DNA of 64,000 nt from Pseudomonas sp. R84. Its GTDB lineage: Bacteria; Pseudomonadota; Gammaproteobacteria; Pseudomonadales; Pseudomonadaceae. The position numbers and the translations under genes were made by a program. Each line of letters begins with the position of its first letter. The first letter of the stretch is position 1. The stretch lies in assembly GCF_009834515.1 (NCBI RefSeq), contig NZ_CP019426.1:857501-921500 (forward strand), read 5' to 3'. Under the pieces are notes generated by a model. That model was not told the DNA's origin, did not search any database, and saw only the letters and a program-made list of their open reading frames with translations. Shown here piece after piece: positions 30,777-38,619 of the stretch.

Positions 30777-31613
30777 ATGTTGCCGTTTTTGAAAAGTCTG
30801 ACAGCCGCCGCACTGATCCTCGGCAGCGCCTGCGCCAGTGCCGCCGAGGCCGGCAATGCCGATGAGATCATCCGTCAGGTGCGCGATCGCAATGACGGGA
30901 ACAGCTTCATGTCCCAGGTTTCGCTGATCCTGCATGACAAGAAAGGCAATACCCGCGTTCGCGAGTTCACCTACCTGCAAAAGGATTACCCGGACAGCGA
31001 CAAATTCAGCATGTACTTTTCCGCGCCGACTGACGTGCGTGACGTGGCCTTCCACATCGAAAACCCGCACGAACCCCTCGGCCTGGAAGACAGCCAGTGG
31101 ATGTACCTGCCAGTCAGCCGTCAGACCCGCCGCATCTCCACCACCGACAAGCGTGGCTCGTTCATGGGCAGTGAGTACTCGTACGCCGATCTGGACAAGA
31201 TCCGCGTCAAGGACTACTCGCAGAAACTCGTCGGCGAAGAACAGATCAAGGGCCGCGACTGCTACGTGATCGAGCGCGAACCGGCGTCCCCCGAAGTGCT
31301 GGCGAAGACCGGTTACAACAAGCTGAAGGTGTGGATCGACAAGCAGAATTTCCTGGTCATGCGTCAGGATTTCTTCGACGTCAAAGGTGTGCTGATCAAG
31401 CAGATGCGCACGCAGAAAGTCGCGACCATCGACTCGATCGACAGCATTGTGCTCAGCGAAACCGAGCACTTCATCGACGGCACGCGTTCGGAAATGCGCT
31501 TCAACCAGTTGCAGTACAACGTCTCGCTGGAAGATCGCCTGTTCACCCAGACCGCCATCAAGCGCGGGCTGAAAACCGGTGACCTGCCGGAATTTGCCGT
31601 GTCTGCCCGCTAA
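30777..31613 (+). CDS. Outer-membrane lipoprotein-sorting-like (LolA/LolB fold) periplasmic protein
   Basis: The 278-residue product has a signal peptide (LTAAALILGSACASAAEA) with no lipobox. The mature part starts with DEIIRQVRDRNDGNSF and runs through FTYLQKDYPDSDKFSMYF, WMYLPVSRQTRRIS and GSFMGSEYSYADLD, a pattern of the COG2834-type outer membrane lipoprotein-sorting family often encoded beside RND/MMPL permeases. It probably carries a lipophilic ligand across the periplasm in a half-barrel. AAGGAAG precedes the start at good distance. The gene lies between the DUF1302 gene (59 bp) and the MMPL gene (27 bp). Confidence 0.85.
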   Translation: MLPFLKSLTAAALILGSACASAAEAGNADEIIRQVRDRNDGNSFMSQVSLILHDKKGNTRVREFTYLQKDYPDSDKFSMYFSAPTDVRDVAFHIENPHEPLGLEDSQWMYLPVSRQTRRISTTDKRGSFMGSEYSYADLDKIRVKDYSQKLVGEEQIKGRDCYVIEREPASPEVLAKTGYNKLKVWIDKQNFLVMRQDFFDVKGVLIKQMRTQKVATIDSIDSIVLSETEHFIDGTRSEMRFNQLQYNVSLEDRLFTQTAIKRGLKTGDLPEFAVSAR

Positions 31614-31640
31614 GCGCCGACCCCGACGACCTGGAAACGC

Positions 31641-34262
31641 ATGATCATGGAAAGATATCTGAATTTCGTTGAGCGCTATGCGCGGGCGATTGTTTTCCTG
31701 CTGGTGGCGATTACCGCGTATTTCACTTATACGCTGGGCGCGCTGGTGTCCGACACCAACCCTTATCTGCTCAAGGAAAGCCACCCGGCGCGCAAGACCA
31801 TCATCGATTTGCAGGGTGAATTCACCGGCACGTTCGACTCGGTCATGGTGGCGCTGAACAACCCGCAAACGGTGTTCAACAAAAACACGCTCAACGCGCT
31901 GTTTTCGATGTCGCAGTCGGTGCGCAAGATGATTCTGGCCAACGATGCCGACAAGGATCAGTTGGCGCAAATCGTCGCCCGGCACCCGGACGACAGCCGT
32001 GCGCAGTTGTTGACCCGGGACATTCTCGAGGGTGGTTTTTCGCAGAACGATTACGCCAACGCCAAGGCCTTGCGTGATCATGCCCAGAGTCAAAACTGGG
32101 ATTCCCATGATCAGCTGTTCCTGACCTTTCTCGCCGAGCGGATCAACCCGATCCGCGAAATGGCCTCGATGGGCGACCTGGAAAACATCGTCCTGACCGA
32201 CGACGGCGAGCTGTTGATCCACAAAACCCTGAATGCCTATGACATGGACCCGGCGCTGGTCGAGTCGCAGATCATGGGCAACGAGTTGATGGTCGACGGG
32301 GTGGTGTCCAAGGACAAAAAGGTCGCGATGCTGGTGGCTGAGCTCGGCACCAAGCAGGACGACGCTCAGGCGCAACTGCGGGCTTATCAGATCGTGCGCG
32401 GCATCGTCGCGCAATATCAGGCCGAGCACCCGGAGTACAAGGACGAAATCTTCATTGCCGGCATGCCGATCTTCATCGCCGCGCAACAGGAGATCATCGA
32501 TCACGACCTGGCCGTGCTGTTTCCGATCGTGTTTCTGTTGATTACCTTGCTGCTGATCTTCTTCTTCCGCAAACCGCTGGGCGTGCTGCTGCCGCTGTTC
32601 AATATTCTGTTCTGCACCATCTGGACCTTGGGCCTGATGGCGCTGTTGCGGGTGCCGTTTGACCTGTTGACCAGTGTGCTGCCGGTGTTCCTGTTCACCA
32701 TCTGCTGCTCGGATGCGATCCACGTGATGGCTGAATATTACGAGCAGAAAAACGCTGGCAAGAGCAATCGCGAGGCCAACCGCGAAACCCAGCGCTTGAT
32801 GGTGGTGCCGGTGGTGTTGACGACCGTGACGACCATCGCCACGTTCATGATTTCCACCACCAACAACATTGTCAGCATCCGTAATTTCGGTGTGTTCATG
32901 TCGATCGGCCTGACCGCGGCGCTGATCATTTCGCTGTTGCTGATTCCGGCGTGGATTTCCATCTGGGGCAAGGATCAGCCGCAGCAGGCCAAGGCAGTGG
33001 TGCACCAGGACTCGATCATCTCGCGGTATCTGGTGGCGTTCTGTGCCTGGATGATCCGCTTTCGCAAACCGATCCTGATGGTCATTCTGCCGCTGTTGGC
33101 GCTGGCCACCGTGTTCACCTTCCGCGTCGATATCGAAGACTCCGGCATCGCTTACTTCAAGCCGGAAAGCCACATCCGCGTGTCCGATCAGTTCATCAAC
33201 CACGCCAAAGTAGCGGGCACGGCGCCGGGCTGGATCGCGATCGACAGCAAAGAACCACGCGGCGTGCTGACCACCGAAGTGGTGCAGTTCATCGACAAGC
33301 TCGACCACTTCATCAAACAGCAACCGAACGTCAGTTACGGCTACTCGCTGGCCACTTACGTCAAGCGCATGAACCTGGTGCTCAACGACATGAACCCGGA
33401 GTATCTGCGGGTGCCGAATGCCGTTGAGAAGGTCTCGTCGGTCAATGACGACGGGCAGGTCGAGCAGTTTGAAGTGCCGGGCAATTCGCTGATCGAGCAA
33501 CACGTGATGCTGTTCGAAAACGGTGGCGGTTCGGACCTGAACAACGTGCTCAACGCCGATTTCTCCAAGGCCTTGACCCTGTACACCATGACCTCGTCGG
33601 TCGCCAGCGACTATCAGGGCATGCTCGACCGCCTCGATGCCTGGTTGCTGGTCAACAAACCGGCCAACCTGGAGGTGACCCACGCGGGCACGCCGTTGAT
33701 CTGGACCGGGGTGTTGCAGGAAATCACTCAAGGCCAGGTGCTGAGTTTTTCCCTGGCCTTGCTGGTCGTCACGCTGATGATGATGTACTGGCTCAAATCG
33801 GTGCGCCTCGGTGTGCTCGGCATGCTGACCTTGCTGACCACGTCGGTGACGGTCTATGGCTTCATGTTCCTGTTCGGCATTGAGCTGAACATCGGCACGA
33901 CGCTGGTGACGTTCCTCGTGGTCGGGGTGGTCGATTACGCGGTGCACCTGCTGTCGCGGATCAAGTTGCTGGTGCAGCAGGGCATTGAGATCGACGCGGC
34001 TATTTTGCAGGCGATGCACAGCGTCGGCCGCTCGACGGTGATCAACGTGGTGATCTTCTCCGTAGGCTTCATGGCATTGCTGTTTTCCGACTTCAAGCCG
34101 ATTGTCGATCTCGGCGCACTGGTGGCGATGGCGCTGTTTTCCAGCGGGGTCATGACCATTGTCCTGGTGACGCTGGTATCGCCGTGGTTCTTTGCGGCGA
34201 TTGTGCCGGTGCATGCGCCGGTTCAAGCACTGCGCACAGAAGGGGAGGCGGTACCGGGCTGA
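31641..34262 (+). CDS. MMPL/RND-family exporter
   Basis: The product has about 873 residues (or 871 from the second ATG at 31647). An N-terminal transmembrane helix (AIVFLLVAITAYFTYTLGA) is followed by a large periplasmic domain to about residue 290. Then comes a block of helices (LFPIVFLLITLLLIFFF, LPVFLFTICCSDAIHVMAEY), a second periplasmic domain (PESHIRVSDQFINHAK), and a second helix block near 700-850 (VVGVVDYAVHLLSRI). This duplicated layout is that of RND permeases of the COG1033/MMPL type, which move hydrophobic compounds with the proton gradient. As the last gene of the cluster, it is the likely exporter or envelope-delivery pump of the product. Confidence 0.9.
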   Translation: MIMERYLNFVERYARAIVFLLVAITAYFTYTLGALVSDTNPYLLKESHPARKTIIDLQGEFTGTFDSVMVALNNPQTVFNKNTLNALFSMSQSVRKMILANDADKDQLAQIVARHPDDSRAQLLTRDILEGGFSQNDYANAKALRDHAQSQNWDSHDQLFLTFLAERINPIREMASMGDLENIVLTDDGELLIHKTLNAYDMDPALVESQIMGNELMVDGVVSKDKKVAMLVAELGTKQDDAQAQLRAYQIVRGIVAQYQAEHPEYKDEIFIAGMPIFIAAQQEIIDHDLAVLFPIVFLLITLLLIFFFRKPLGVLLPLFNILFCTIWTLGLMALLRVPFDLLTSVLPVFLFTICCSDAIHVMAEYYEQKNAGKSNREANRETQRLMVVPVVLTTVTTIATFMISTTNNIVSIRNFGVFMSIGLTAALIISLLLIPAWISIWGKDQPQQAKAVVHQDSIISRYLVAFCAWMIRFRKPILMVILPLLALATVFTFRVDIEDSGIAYFKPESHIRVSDQFINHAKVAGTAPGWIAIDSKEPRGVLTTEVVQFIDKLDHFIKQQPNVSYGYSLATYVKRMNLVLNDMNPEYLRVPNAVEKVSSVNDDGQVEQFEVPGNSLIEQHVMLFENGGGSDLNNVLNADFSKALTLYTMTSSVASDYQGMLDRLDAWLLVNKPANLEVTHAGTPLIWTGVLQEITQGQVLSFSLALLVVTLMMMYWLKSVRLGVLGMLTLLTTSVTVYGFMFLFGIELNIGTTLVTFLVVGVVDYAVHLLSRIKLLVQQGIEIDAAILQAMHSVGRSTVINVVIFSVGFMALLFSDFKPIVDLGALVAMALFSSGVMTIVLVTLVSPWFFAAIVPVHAPVQALRTEGEAVPG

Positions 34263-34271
34263 TTCGCCAAC

Positions 34272-34312
34272 GACCGGGCACGCCTGCCCTGAGACGACAG
34301 GCGAGCCCGGTC
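34272..34312. terminator. Strong hairpin after the cluster (no T tract)
   Basis: GACCGGGC (34272-34279) pairs with GCCCGGTC (34305-34312), and an inner CGCCTG pairs with CAGGCG. It starts 9 bp after the MMPL stop, between convergent genes. No run of T follows on either strand, so it may act as an mRNA 3' stabiliser or a weak terminator rather than a classic intrinsic one. Confidence 0.5.
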
Positions 34313-34331
34313 ATGCGGCGCAGCAGGGCTT

Positions 34332-34742
34332 TCAGTTCAGGGTAGTGCCCGGGTTTTTTTCGCCATAACGGGCAATGCGCTCGAACTGACATTCCTGTCG
34401 CGCATCGTTGAGGTTGTTTTCGAACGCTTCGAGGCCGTCGTGCAACTGCTGCAAATCGCCGATCTGGGTTACCAGTTCGGCTTTTTTTTCGGCGATGGCT
34501 CGTTGCGCCATGTCCCACGGGAATTCGTCGCCGCGGTAGTTGTTGAGGATCACCTGCAGCTCTTTGAGCTTGAAGCCCAATTGCTGGGCGCACTTGATGA
34601 ACGTCAACACTTCGACACTTTGCTGGCTGTAGATGCGGTATTTGCCTTCACGCTTGGGCTCGGGCAACAGGCCGATTTCTTCGTAATGGCGAATGCTTTT
34701 GACTGTGGTGCCCGACAGCTGGGCGGCTTTGCCGATATACAT
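34332..34742 (-). CDS. MerR-family transcriptional regulator
   Basis: The 136-residue product has an N-terminal MerR HTH (MYIGKAAQLSGTTVKSIRHY, EEIGLLPEPKREGKYRIY), then the coiled-coil dimerisation helix. ATG 34742 is chosen because it starts the HTH directly; the open frame extends upstream to 34898 without family signal. The metal-site cysteines of CueR/ZntR are absent from the C-terminus, which has a single Cys (ARQECQFERI), so a metal sensor is less likely than a drug, redox or stress sensor. It converges on the MMPL gene, and the quinone reductase gene lies upstream on the same strand. Confidence 0.85.
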   Translation of the reverse strand: MYIGKAAQLSGTTVKSIRHYEEIGLLPEPKREGKYRIYSQQSVEVLTFIKCAQQLGFKLKELQVILNNYRGDEFPWDMAQRAIAEKKAELVTQIGDLQQLHDGLEAFENNLNDARQECQFERIARYGEKNPGTTLN

Positions 34743-34896
34743 AAGGTCCGTCTCGATGATCAAACATAGCGTAGCGCGATCAGGCGTCATGCCGGATCGG
34801 CGGCGATTATATGTCCAATACCATCGGAAAATTGCAACTGCGCGTAAATGACGTACACAGGCGACGGACGGGCTCATGAAGGGAACCCGAAGAGGC

Positions 34897-34923
34897 ACTG
34901 ACGGCGGCGGGTGCGCCGTCAGT
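34897..34923. other. Intergenic hairpin
   Basis: ACTGACGGCG (34897-34906) pairs perfectly with CGCCGTCAGT (34914-34923) around a 7-base loop. It lies just beyond the 3' end of the minus-strand quinone reductase gene. No T tract follows on the minus strand. It may serve as a 3' end or processing hairpin. Confidence 0.5.
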
Positions 34924-34941
34924 TGAGGCGGCTGGAAAACC

Positions 34942-35517
34942 TTAGACGGCGGCGGTCACGCGCGCCTTTTCCAGCCACGCATCGCGCTGGTTTGGCTTGG
35001 AGCCAAGGATTGGCCCGAAGGTCAGCGTCTTCAGTGGCTTGATGCCGCAAAATTCCAGGGTGGTCTTGCGCATCTGATTCAGCCCCGGCATCCCATAGAT
35101 CCATTTGTAGTACCAGTACGGCGTATCCATGGTCACCAGCAAATGCGCGGTGCGGCCCTTGAGCAGCTTGTCGGGGAAGGCTTTGCCTTCGCGGTATTTG
35201 AAGGCGAAACCCGGCAGGAAAATCCGGTCGACGAAGCCTTTCAACAGCGCCGGAATCCCGCCCCACCAGATCGGATAGACGAATGTCAGGTGCTCGGCCC
35301 AGGTGATATCGGCCTGGGCTTGCAGCAGATCGGGCTCCAGTGGCTGCACCTTGTTGTAGCCTTCGTGCAGGACCGGGTCGAACTCCAGCGCATCCAGACG
35401 CAACAGCCGCACCTCATGCCCGGCGTCCTTGGCGGCCTGAACGTAAGTCTCACTCAATGCCCCGCAAAAGCTGTCGGTGGAGGGGTGACCCAGTATCACG
35501 AGCATTCGTTTGCTCAT
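34942..35517 (-). CDS. Flavodoxin-fold NAD(P)H oxidoreductase (quinone reductase type)
   Basis: The 191-residue product resembles KefF/WrbA-like or NQO-type NAD(P)H dehydrogenases. Features are the flavin-binding VILGHPSTDSFCGAL, FVYPIWWGGIPALLKGFVDR and LVTMDTPYWYYKW. The start at 35517 is supported by AGGAG 8-12 bases upstream; the open frame upstream lacks family signal. It lies 55 bp downstream of a LysR gene on the same strand and may be its target. The electron acceptor is not visible. Confidence 0.88.
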   Translation of the reverse strand: MSKRMLVILGHPSTDSFCGALSETYVQAAKDAGHEVRLLRLDALEFDPVLHEGYNKVQPLEPDLLQAQADITWAEHLTFVYPIWWGGIPALLKGFVDRIFLPGFAFKYREGKAFPDKLLKGRTAHLLVTMDTPYWYYKWIYGMPGLNQMRKTTLEFCGIKPLKTLTFGPILGSKPNQRDAWLEKARVTAAV

Positions 35518-35572
35518 TGTGTGTACTCCTGAAATGAAGCGCACAGGATAGAGTCTGCCCCTAGCGGTAGAG

Positions 35573-36454
35573 TCAAGGCACCAGCGCATCAAACAAGGCC
35601 CGGGCGTAACCGGGCAGGTGGTCGAAGTCCCGCGCGCACAGTTGCAGAGTGCGATGGGCCCAGACTTCGTCCAGCGGCCGGCACGTTATCGAGTGCACCG
35701 CCGCCCAGCGCTCGATGGCCACCTTGGGCACGATGGCCAGCCCCGCACCTCGCGCCACCATGCGCATGACGCCCTCGAAGCCATCGGCACGGATCCGGAT
35801 CGACATGCGCTGGCCGATGTGCAGCGCTTGTTCCTCCAAGTGAATCGCCAGCGCGCTGTGATTGCCTAGCGCTACATAGTCGTGCGCCAGGGTTTCACCA
35901 AACGTCAGCGACGCCTGACTCGCCAAAACATGCTCAGGGGGCAGGATCAGCACCAATGGATCGTCGCGAAAAGGCCGGGTCTGCAGGCCGTGGGTGTCGA
36001 CCGCATCGGAGACGATCCCGAGGTCCGCCGCGCCTTGGCGCAAGGCATGGGTGATGCGCGCGCTGGGCAACTCCTGCAAGTCGATGTCGAGATTGGGATG
36101 ATCGCGCAGGAAGTCCGCGAGCACTTCCGGCAGGTATTCGGTGATCGCCGTGGTGTTGCACAGCAAACGCACCTGACCTTTGACGCCTTGGGCATAGTCG
36201 GCCAGATCCTGCTGCAGGCGTTCGGCCTGTTGCAGGAGGATGCGCGCGTGCTGGGCCAACGCTTTACCGGCCGGCGTCGGGGTGACGCCACGACGGCCGC
36301 GTTCGAGGAAATCGATGCCGAGCGAGGCTTCCATTGCGCGGATTCTGGCGCTGGCGGCGGCCAGGGATAAATGGCTGCGGGCAGCGCCGGCGGTGATGTT
36401 GCCGGTGTCGAGGATGTGCAGATAGAGGCGCAGGTCGGTGAGGTCGAAGTGCAT
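35573..36454 (-). CDS. LysR-family transcriptional regulator
   Basis: The 293-residue product has the HTH (LRLYLHILDTGNITAGAA, LSLAAASARIRAMEASLG) and an effector domain (QVRLLCNTTAITEYLPEVL). It is divergent from the TauE/SafE permease gene with a REP pair in the gap, and the quinone reductase gene follows on the same strand. In several pseudomonads similar LysR genes neighbour sulfite/anion exporter genes. The target is inferred from position only. Confidence 0.88.
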   Translation of the reverse strand: MHFDLTDLRLYLHILDTGNITAGAARSHLSLAAASARIRAMEASLGIDFLERGRRGVTPTPAGKALAQHARILLQQAERLQQDLADYAQGVKGQVRLLCNTTAITEYLPEVLADFLRDHPNLDIDLQELPSARITHALRQGAADLGIVSDAVDTHGLQTRPFRDDPLVLILPPEHVLASQASLTFGETLAHDYVALGNHSALAIHLEEQALHIGQRMSIRIRADGFEGVMRMVARGAGLAIVPKVAIERWAAVHSITCRPLDEVWAHRTLQLCARDFDHLPGYARALFDALVP

Positions 36455-36486
36455 GGGCAGCCTCTGAAAGTTCTGGTGTCTGGGCT

Positions 36487-36571
36487 GGCCTCATCGCGAG
36501 CAGGCTCACTCCTACATGGGATCTGTGGCGAACGCAAAACCTGTAGGAGTGAGCCTGCTCGCGATGAGGCC
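36487..36571. repeat. REP-type inverted pair
   Basis: GGCCTCATCGCGAGCAGGCT (left arm to 36516) and AGCCTGCTCGCGATGAGGCC (right arm from 36542) are perfect mirrors with a 25-bp centre. It sits in the LysR/TauE divergent gap and belongs to the GAGTGAGCCTGCTCGCGAT subfamily shared with the copies near 47.1, 53.3, 56.8 and 58.7 kb. Confidence 0.92.
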
Positions 36572-36667
36572 AGAAGCCTCAAAAATATATCAGCCTCTTG
36601 TTAGGGCGGAGGCACCCTCAGTATATGGCAGATTTTCAGCCAACCCCGACTGGCGCAAAGTAGCGCC

Positions 36668-37432
36668 ATGCACACACTCACAGATTTCTACCAACACCTC
36701 GGTCTGGCCCTGTCTTTGTTGGTTATCGCGACCTTCATCCTCGCCGGCATGATCAAAGGCGTGATCGGCCTCGGCCTGCCCACCGTCGCCATGGGCTTGC
36801 TCGGTCTGGCTATGGCGCCGTCGCAGGCAGCCGCGTTGCTGATCATCCCGGCAACCCTGACCAATGTCTGGCAACTGGCATTCGGCGGGCACTTGAAAGG
36901 ACTGGTTAAACGCCTCTGGCCAATGCTGCTGATGATCTTCCTCGGCACCGGAATCGGCACGTTGTCGATCGGCATGGCAGGCGGGCATTGGGTGGTGCGC
37001 GGGTTGGGCGCGGCGCTGTTGCTTTATGCGTTGAGCGGTTTGTTTCTGCCAACGCTGAGCGTCAATCCCCGCCATGAAGGCTGGCTGGGTCCGGCGTGCG
37101 GTTTGATCACCGGTGTCATCACCTCGGCCACCGGCGTCTTCGTGATTCCGGCGGTGCCGTACCTGCAAGCGCTGGGCTTGAATCGCGATCAACTGGTGCA
37201 GGCACTGGGCCTGTCATTCACCGTTTCGACGCTGGCATTGGCCGCAGGATTGCTCTGGCGTGGCGCCCTCGGTGGCGGCGAACTGAGTGCTTCGCTGCTG
37301 GCGCTGATCCCGGCCATTCTCGGTATGTTGCTGGGCCAATGGCTGCGCGAACGGATCAGCGCCGTGTTGTTCAAACGGGTGTTCTTTGTCGGTATGGGCG
37401 CGCTCGGCGCCCACTTGTTGATCAGCGGTTAG
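36668..37432 (+). CDS. TauE/SafE-family membrane permease
   Basis: The 254-residue product has about eight hydrophobic helices and the family hallmark near the N-terminus (FILAGMIKGVIGLGLPTVAM), repeated in diverged form later (GLITGVITSATGVFVIPAVP). The family exports sulfite, sulfonates or related organic anions. It is divergent from the LysR gene and overlaps the 3' end of the convergent ABM gene by 11 bp. The substrate is unknown. Confidence 0.9.
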   Translation: MHTLTDFYQHLGLALSLLVIATFILAGMIKGVIGLGLPTVAMGLLGLAMAPSQAAALLIIPATLTNVWQLAFGGHLKGLVKRLWPMLLMIFLGTGIGTLSIGMAGGHWVVRGLGAALLLYALSGLFLPTLSVNPRHEGWLGPACGLITGVITSATGVFVIPAVPYLQALGLNRDQLVQALGLSFTVSTLALAAGLLWRGALGGGELSASLLALIPAILGMLLGQWLRERISAVLFKRVFFVGMGALGAHLLISG

Positions 37433-37736
37433 CCGAGGCTTCGCTGAGCATTTCGATCTGGCGGATATCGAAATCACGTTCCAGATAATCCATGCGCCGC
37501 TCAAAGAATGCCTTCATGTGCGGCAGGTTCGAGTGCACATCCAGGTGCGCTTGCGATGCCCAGATCTCGTAGAAGATAAACAGCGTCGGATCTTCCTTGT
37601 CGCGCAGCATGTGGTACTCGATACAACCCGGCTCAGCGCGACTCGGCTCGACATAGGCGCGAAACAGCGCTTCGAAAGCCTCGGCTTGTTCCGGGCTGGT
37701 CTTGGCGTGCAGGATAAACCCCAAGCGTTCACTCAT
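37422..37736 (-). CDS. Antibiotic-biosynthesis-monooxygenase-type (YgiN-like) protein
   Basis: The 104-residue ABM-fold protein has FILHAKTSPEQAEAFEALFR, EPGCIEYHMLRDKEDPTLF, and FYEIWASQAHLDVHSNLPHM, the conserved histidine segment of quinol monooxygenase-like proteins. ATG 37736 is preferred to the adjacent GTG at 37739 because GAGGAG lies 9-14 bases upstream of it. It is divergent from the MdaB-like quinone reductase, mirroring the E. coli ygiN-mdaB quinone redox pair, which supports a quinone-related role. Confidence 0.85.
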   Translation of the reverse strand: MSERLGFILHAKTSPEQAEAFEALFRAYVEPSRAEPGCIEYHMLRDKEDPTLFIFYEIWASQAHLDVHSNLPHMKAFFERRMDYLERDFDIRQIEMLSEASANR

Positions 37737-37920
37737 CACAACGACTCCTCAAATTCAGAACGCCGCGGATGTTATTGCAACAATCTGCTTTAGATTCGTG
37801 CCTTTTGATCAAATGTATTTTGCGCAACCACGGCTTATTCCGCGCGAGGCGGATCGTTAATCTGCCGCCATTCCAGTTTCCCTTCTCCATCCAGCCCAAT
37901 GGTTGCACCGAGGCTTTCTC

Positions 37921-38511
37921 ATGAAAAAAGTGCTGTTGCTCAATGGCGGTAAAAAATTCGCCCACTCTGACGGTCGCTACAACGCCACCCTGCATGAAGC
38001 CGCGTTGAGCGTGCTGGATCGCGGCGGCTTCGATGTGAAAACCACCTTCATCGACGAGGGCTACGACGTCGCCGAAGAAGTGGCCAAATTCCTCTGGGCC
38101 GACGTGATCATTTATCAGATGCCGGGCTGGTGGATGGGCGCGCCATGGACGGTGAAAAAGTACCTCGACGAAGTTTTTACCGAAGGCCACGGCAGCCTCT
38201 ACGCCAGCGACGGCCGCACCCGTTCCGATGCATCGCAGAAGTACGGCAGCGGTGGCCTGATTCAGGGCAAGCAGTACATGCTGTCGCTGACCTGGAACGC
38301 ACCGCAGCAGGCCTTCGATGATCCGACTGATTTCTTCGAAGCCAAAGGCGTCGACGCGGTGTACTTCCCGTTTCACAAGGCCAACGAGTTTCTGGGCATG
38401 ACCGGGTTGCCGACGTTCCTTTGTGTGGACGTGATGAAGCGGCCGAATATCGAGGCTGATGTGGCGCGTTACGAGCGGCATCTGACCGAGGTGTTTGGTC
38501 TCAAGGCCTGA
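37921..38511 (+). CDS. mdaB: NAD(P)H:quinone oxidoreductase, MdaB-like
   Basis: The 196-residue flavodoxin-fold enzyme has LLLNGGKKFAHSDGRYNATL, IIYQMPGWWMGAPWTVKKYL, TRSDASQKYGSGGL and LTWNAPQQAFDDP, the typical MdaB/NQO2-like motifs. It catalyses two-electron reduction of quinones. It is divergent from the ABM gene through a 180-bp gap and is followed by a REP element and a LysR gene that may control it. Confidence 0.9.
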   Translation: MKKVLLLNGGKKFAHSDGRYNATLHEAALSVLDRGGFDVKTTFIDEGYDVAEEVAKFLWADVIIYQMPGWWMGAPWTVKKYLDEVFTEGHGSLYASDGRTRSDASQKYGSGGLIQGKQYMLSLTWNAPQQAFDDPTDFFEAKGVDAVYFPFHKANEFLGMTGLPTFLCVDVMKRPNIEADVARYERHLTEVFGLKA

Positions 38512-38544
38512 ATGGTTTCGGGCTACTATCGGTGGTAACAGCAA

Positions 38545-38597
38545 AAGATCGCAGCCTGCGGCAGCTCCTACAGGGAGCTGCAGTCATCTGCGATCTT
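38545..38597. repeat. REP-like element of a second type (two nested hairpins)
   Basis: AAGATCGCAG (38545-38554) pairs with CTGCGATCTT (38588-38597). Inside it GCAGCTCC (38561-38568) pairs with GGAGCTGC (38574-38581). The core differs from the GCCTGCTCGCGA family and matches the other repeat class common in fluorescent pseudomonads. It ends 22 bp before the LysR start codon and so overlaps its leader. Confidence 0.85.
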
Positions 38598-38619
38598 GGC
38601 GATCTCAAAGAGGACACCC

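Noticed and set aside
30753..34226. Very long open frame (about 1157 codons) on the minus strand opposite the MMPL and LolA-like genes
   Set aside because: The plus strand encodes clear membrane and periplasmic proteins here. The minus-strand product is a His/Arg/Gln-rich string with no family motif, a usual by-product of high-GC codon bias.
36487..36571. Inverted repeats considered as possible CRISPR units
   Set aside because: They occur as single inverted pairs at scattered gaps, not as evenly spaced direct repeats, and there are no cas genes. No CRISPR array is seen in the window.
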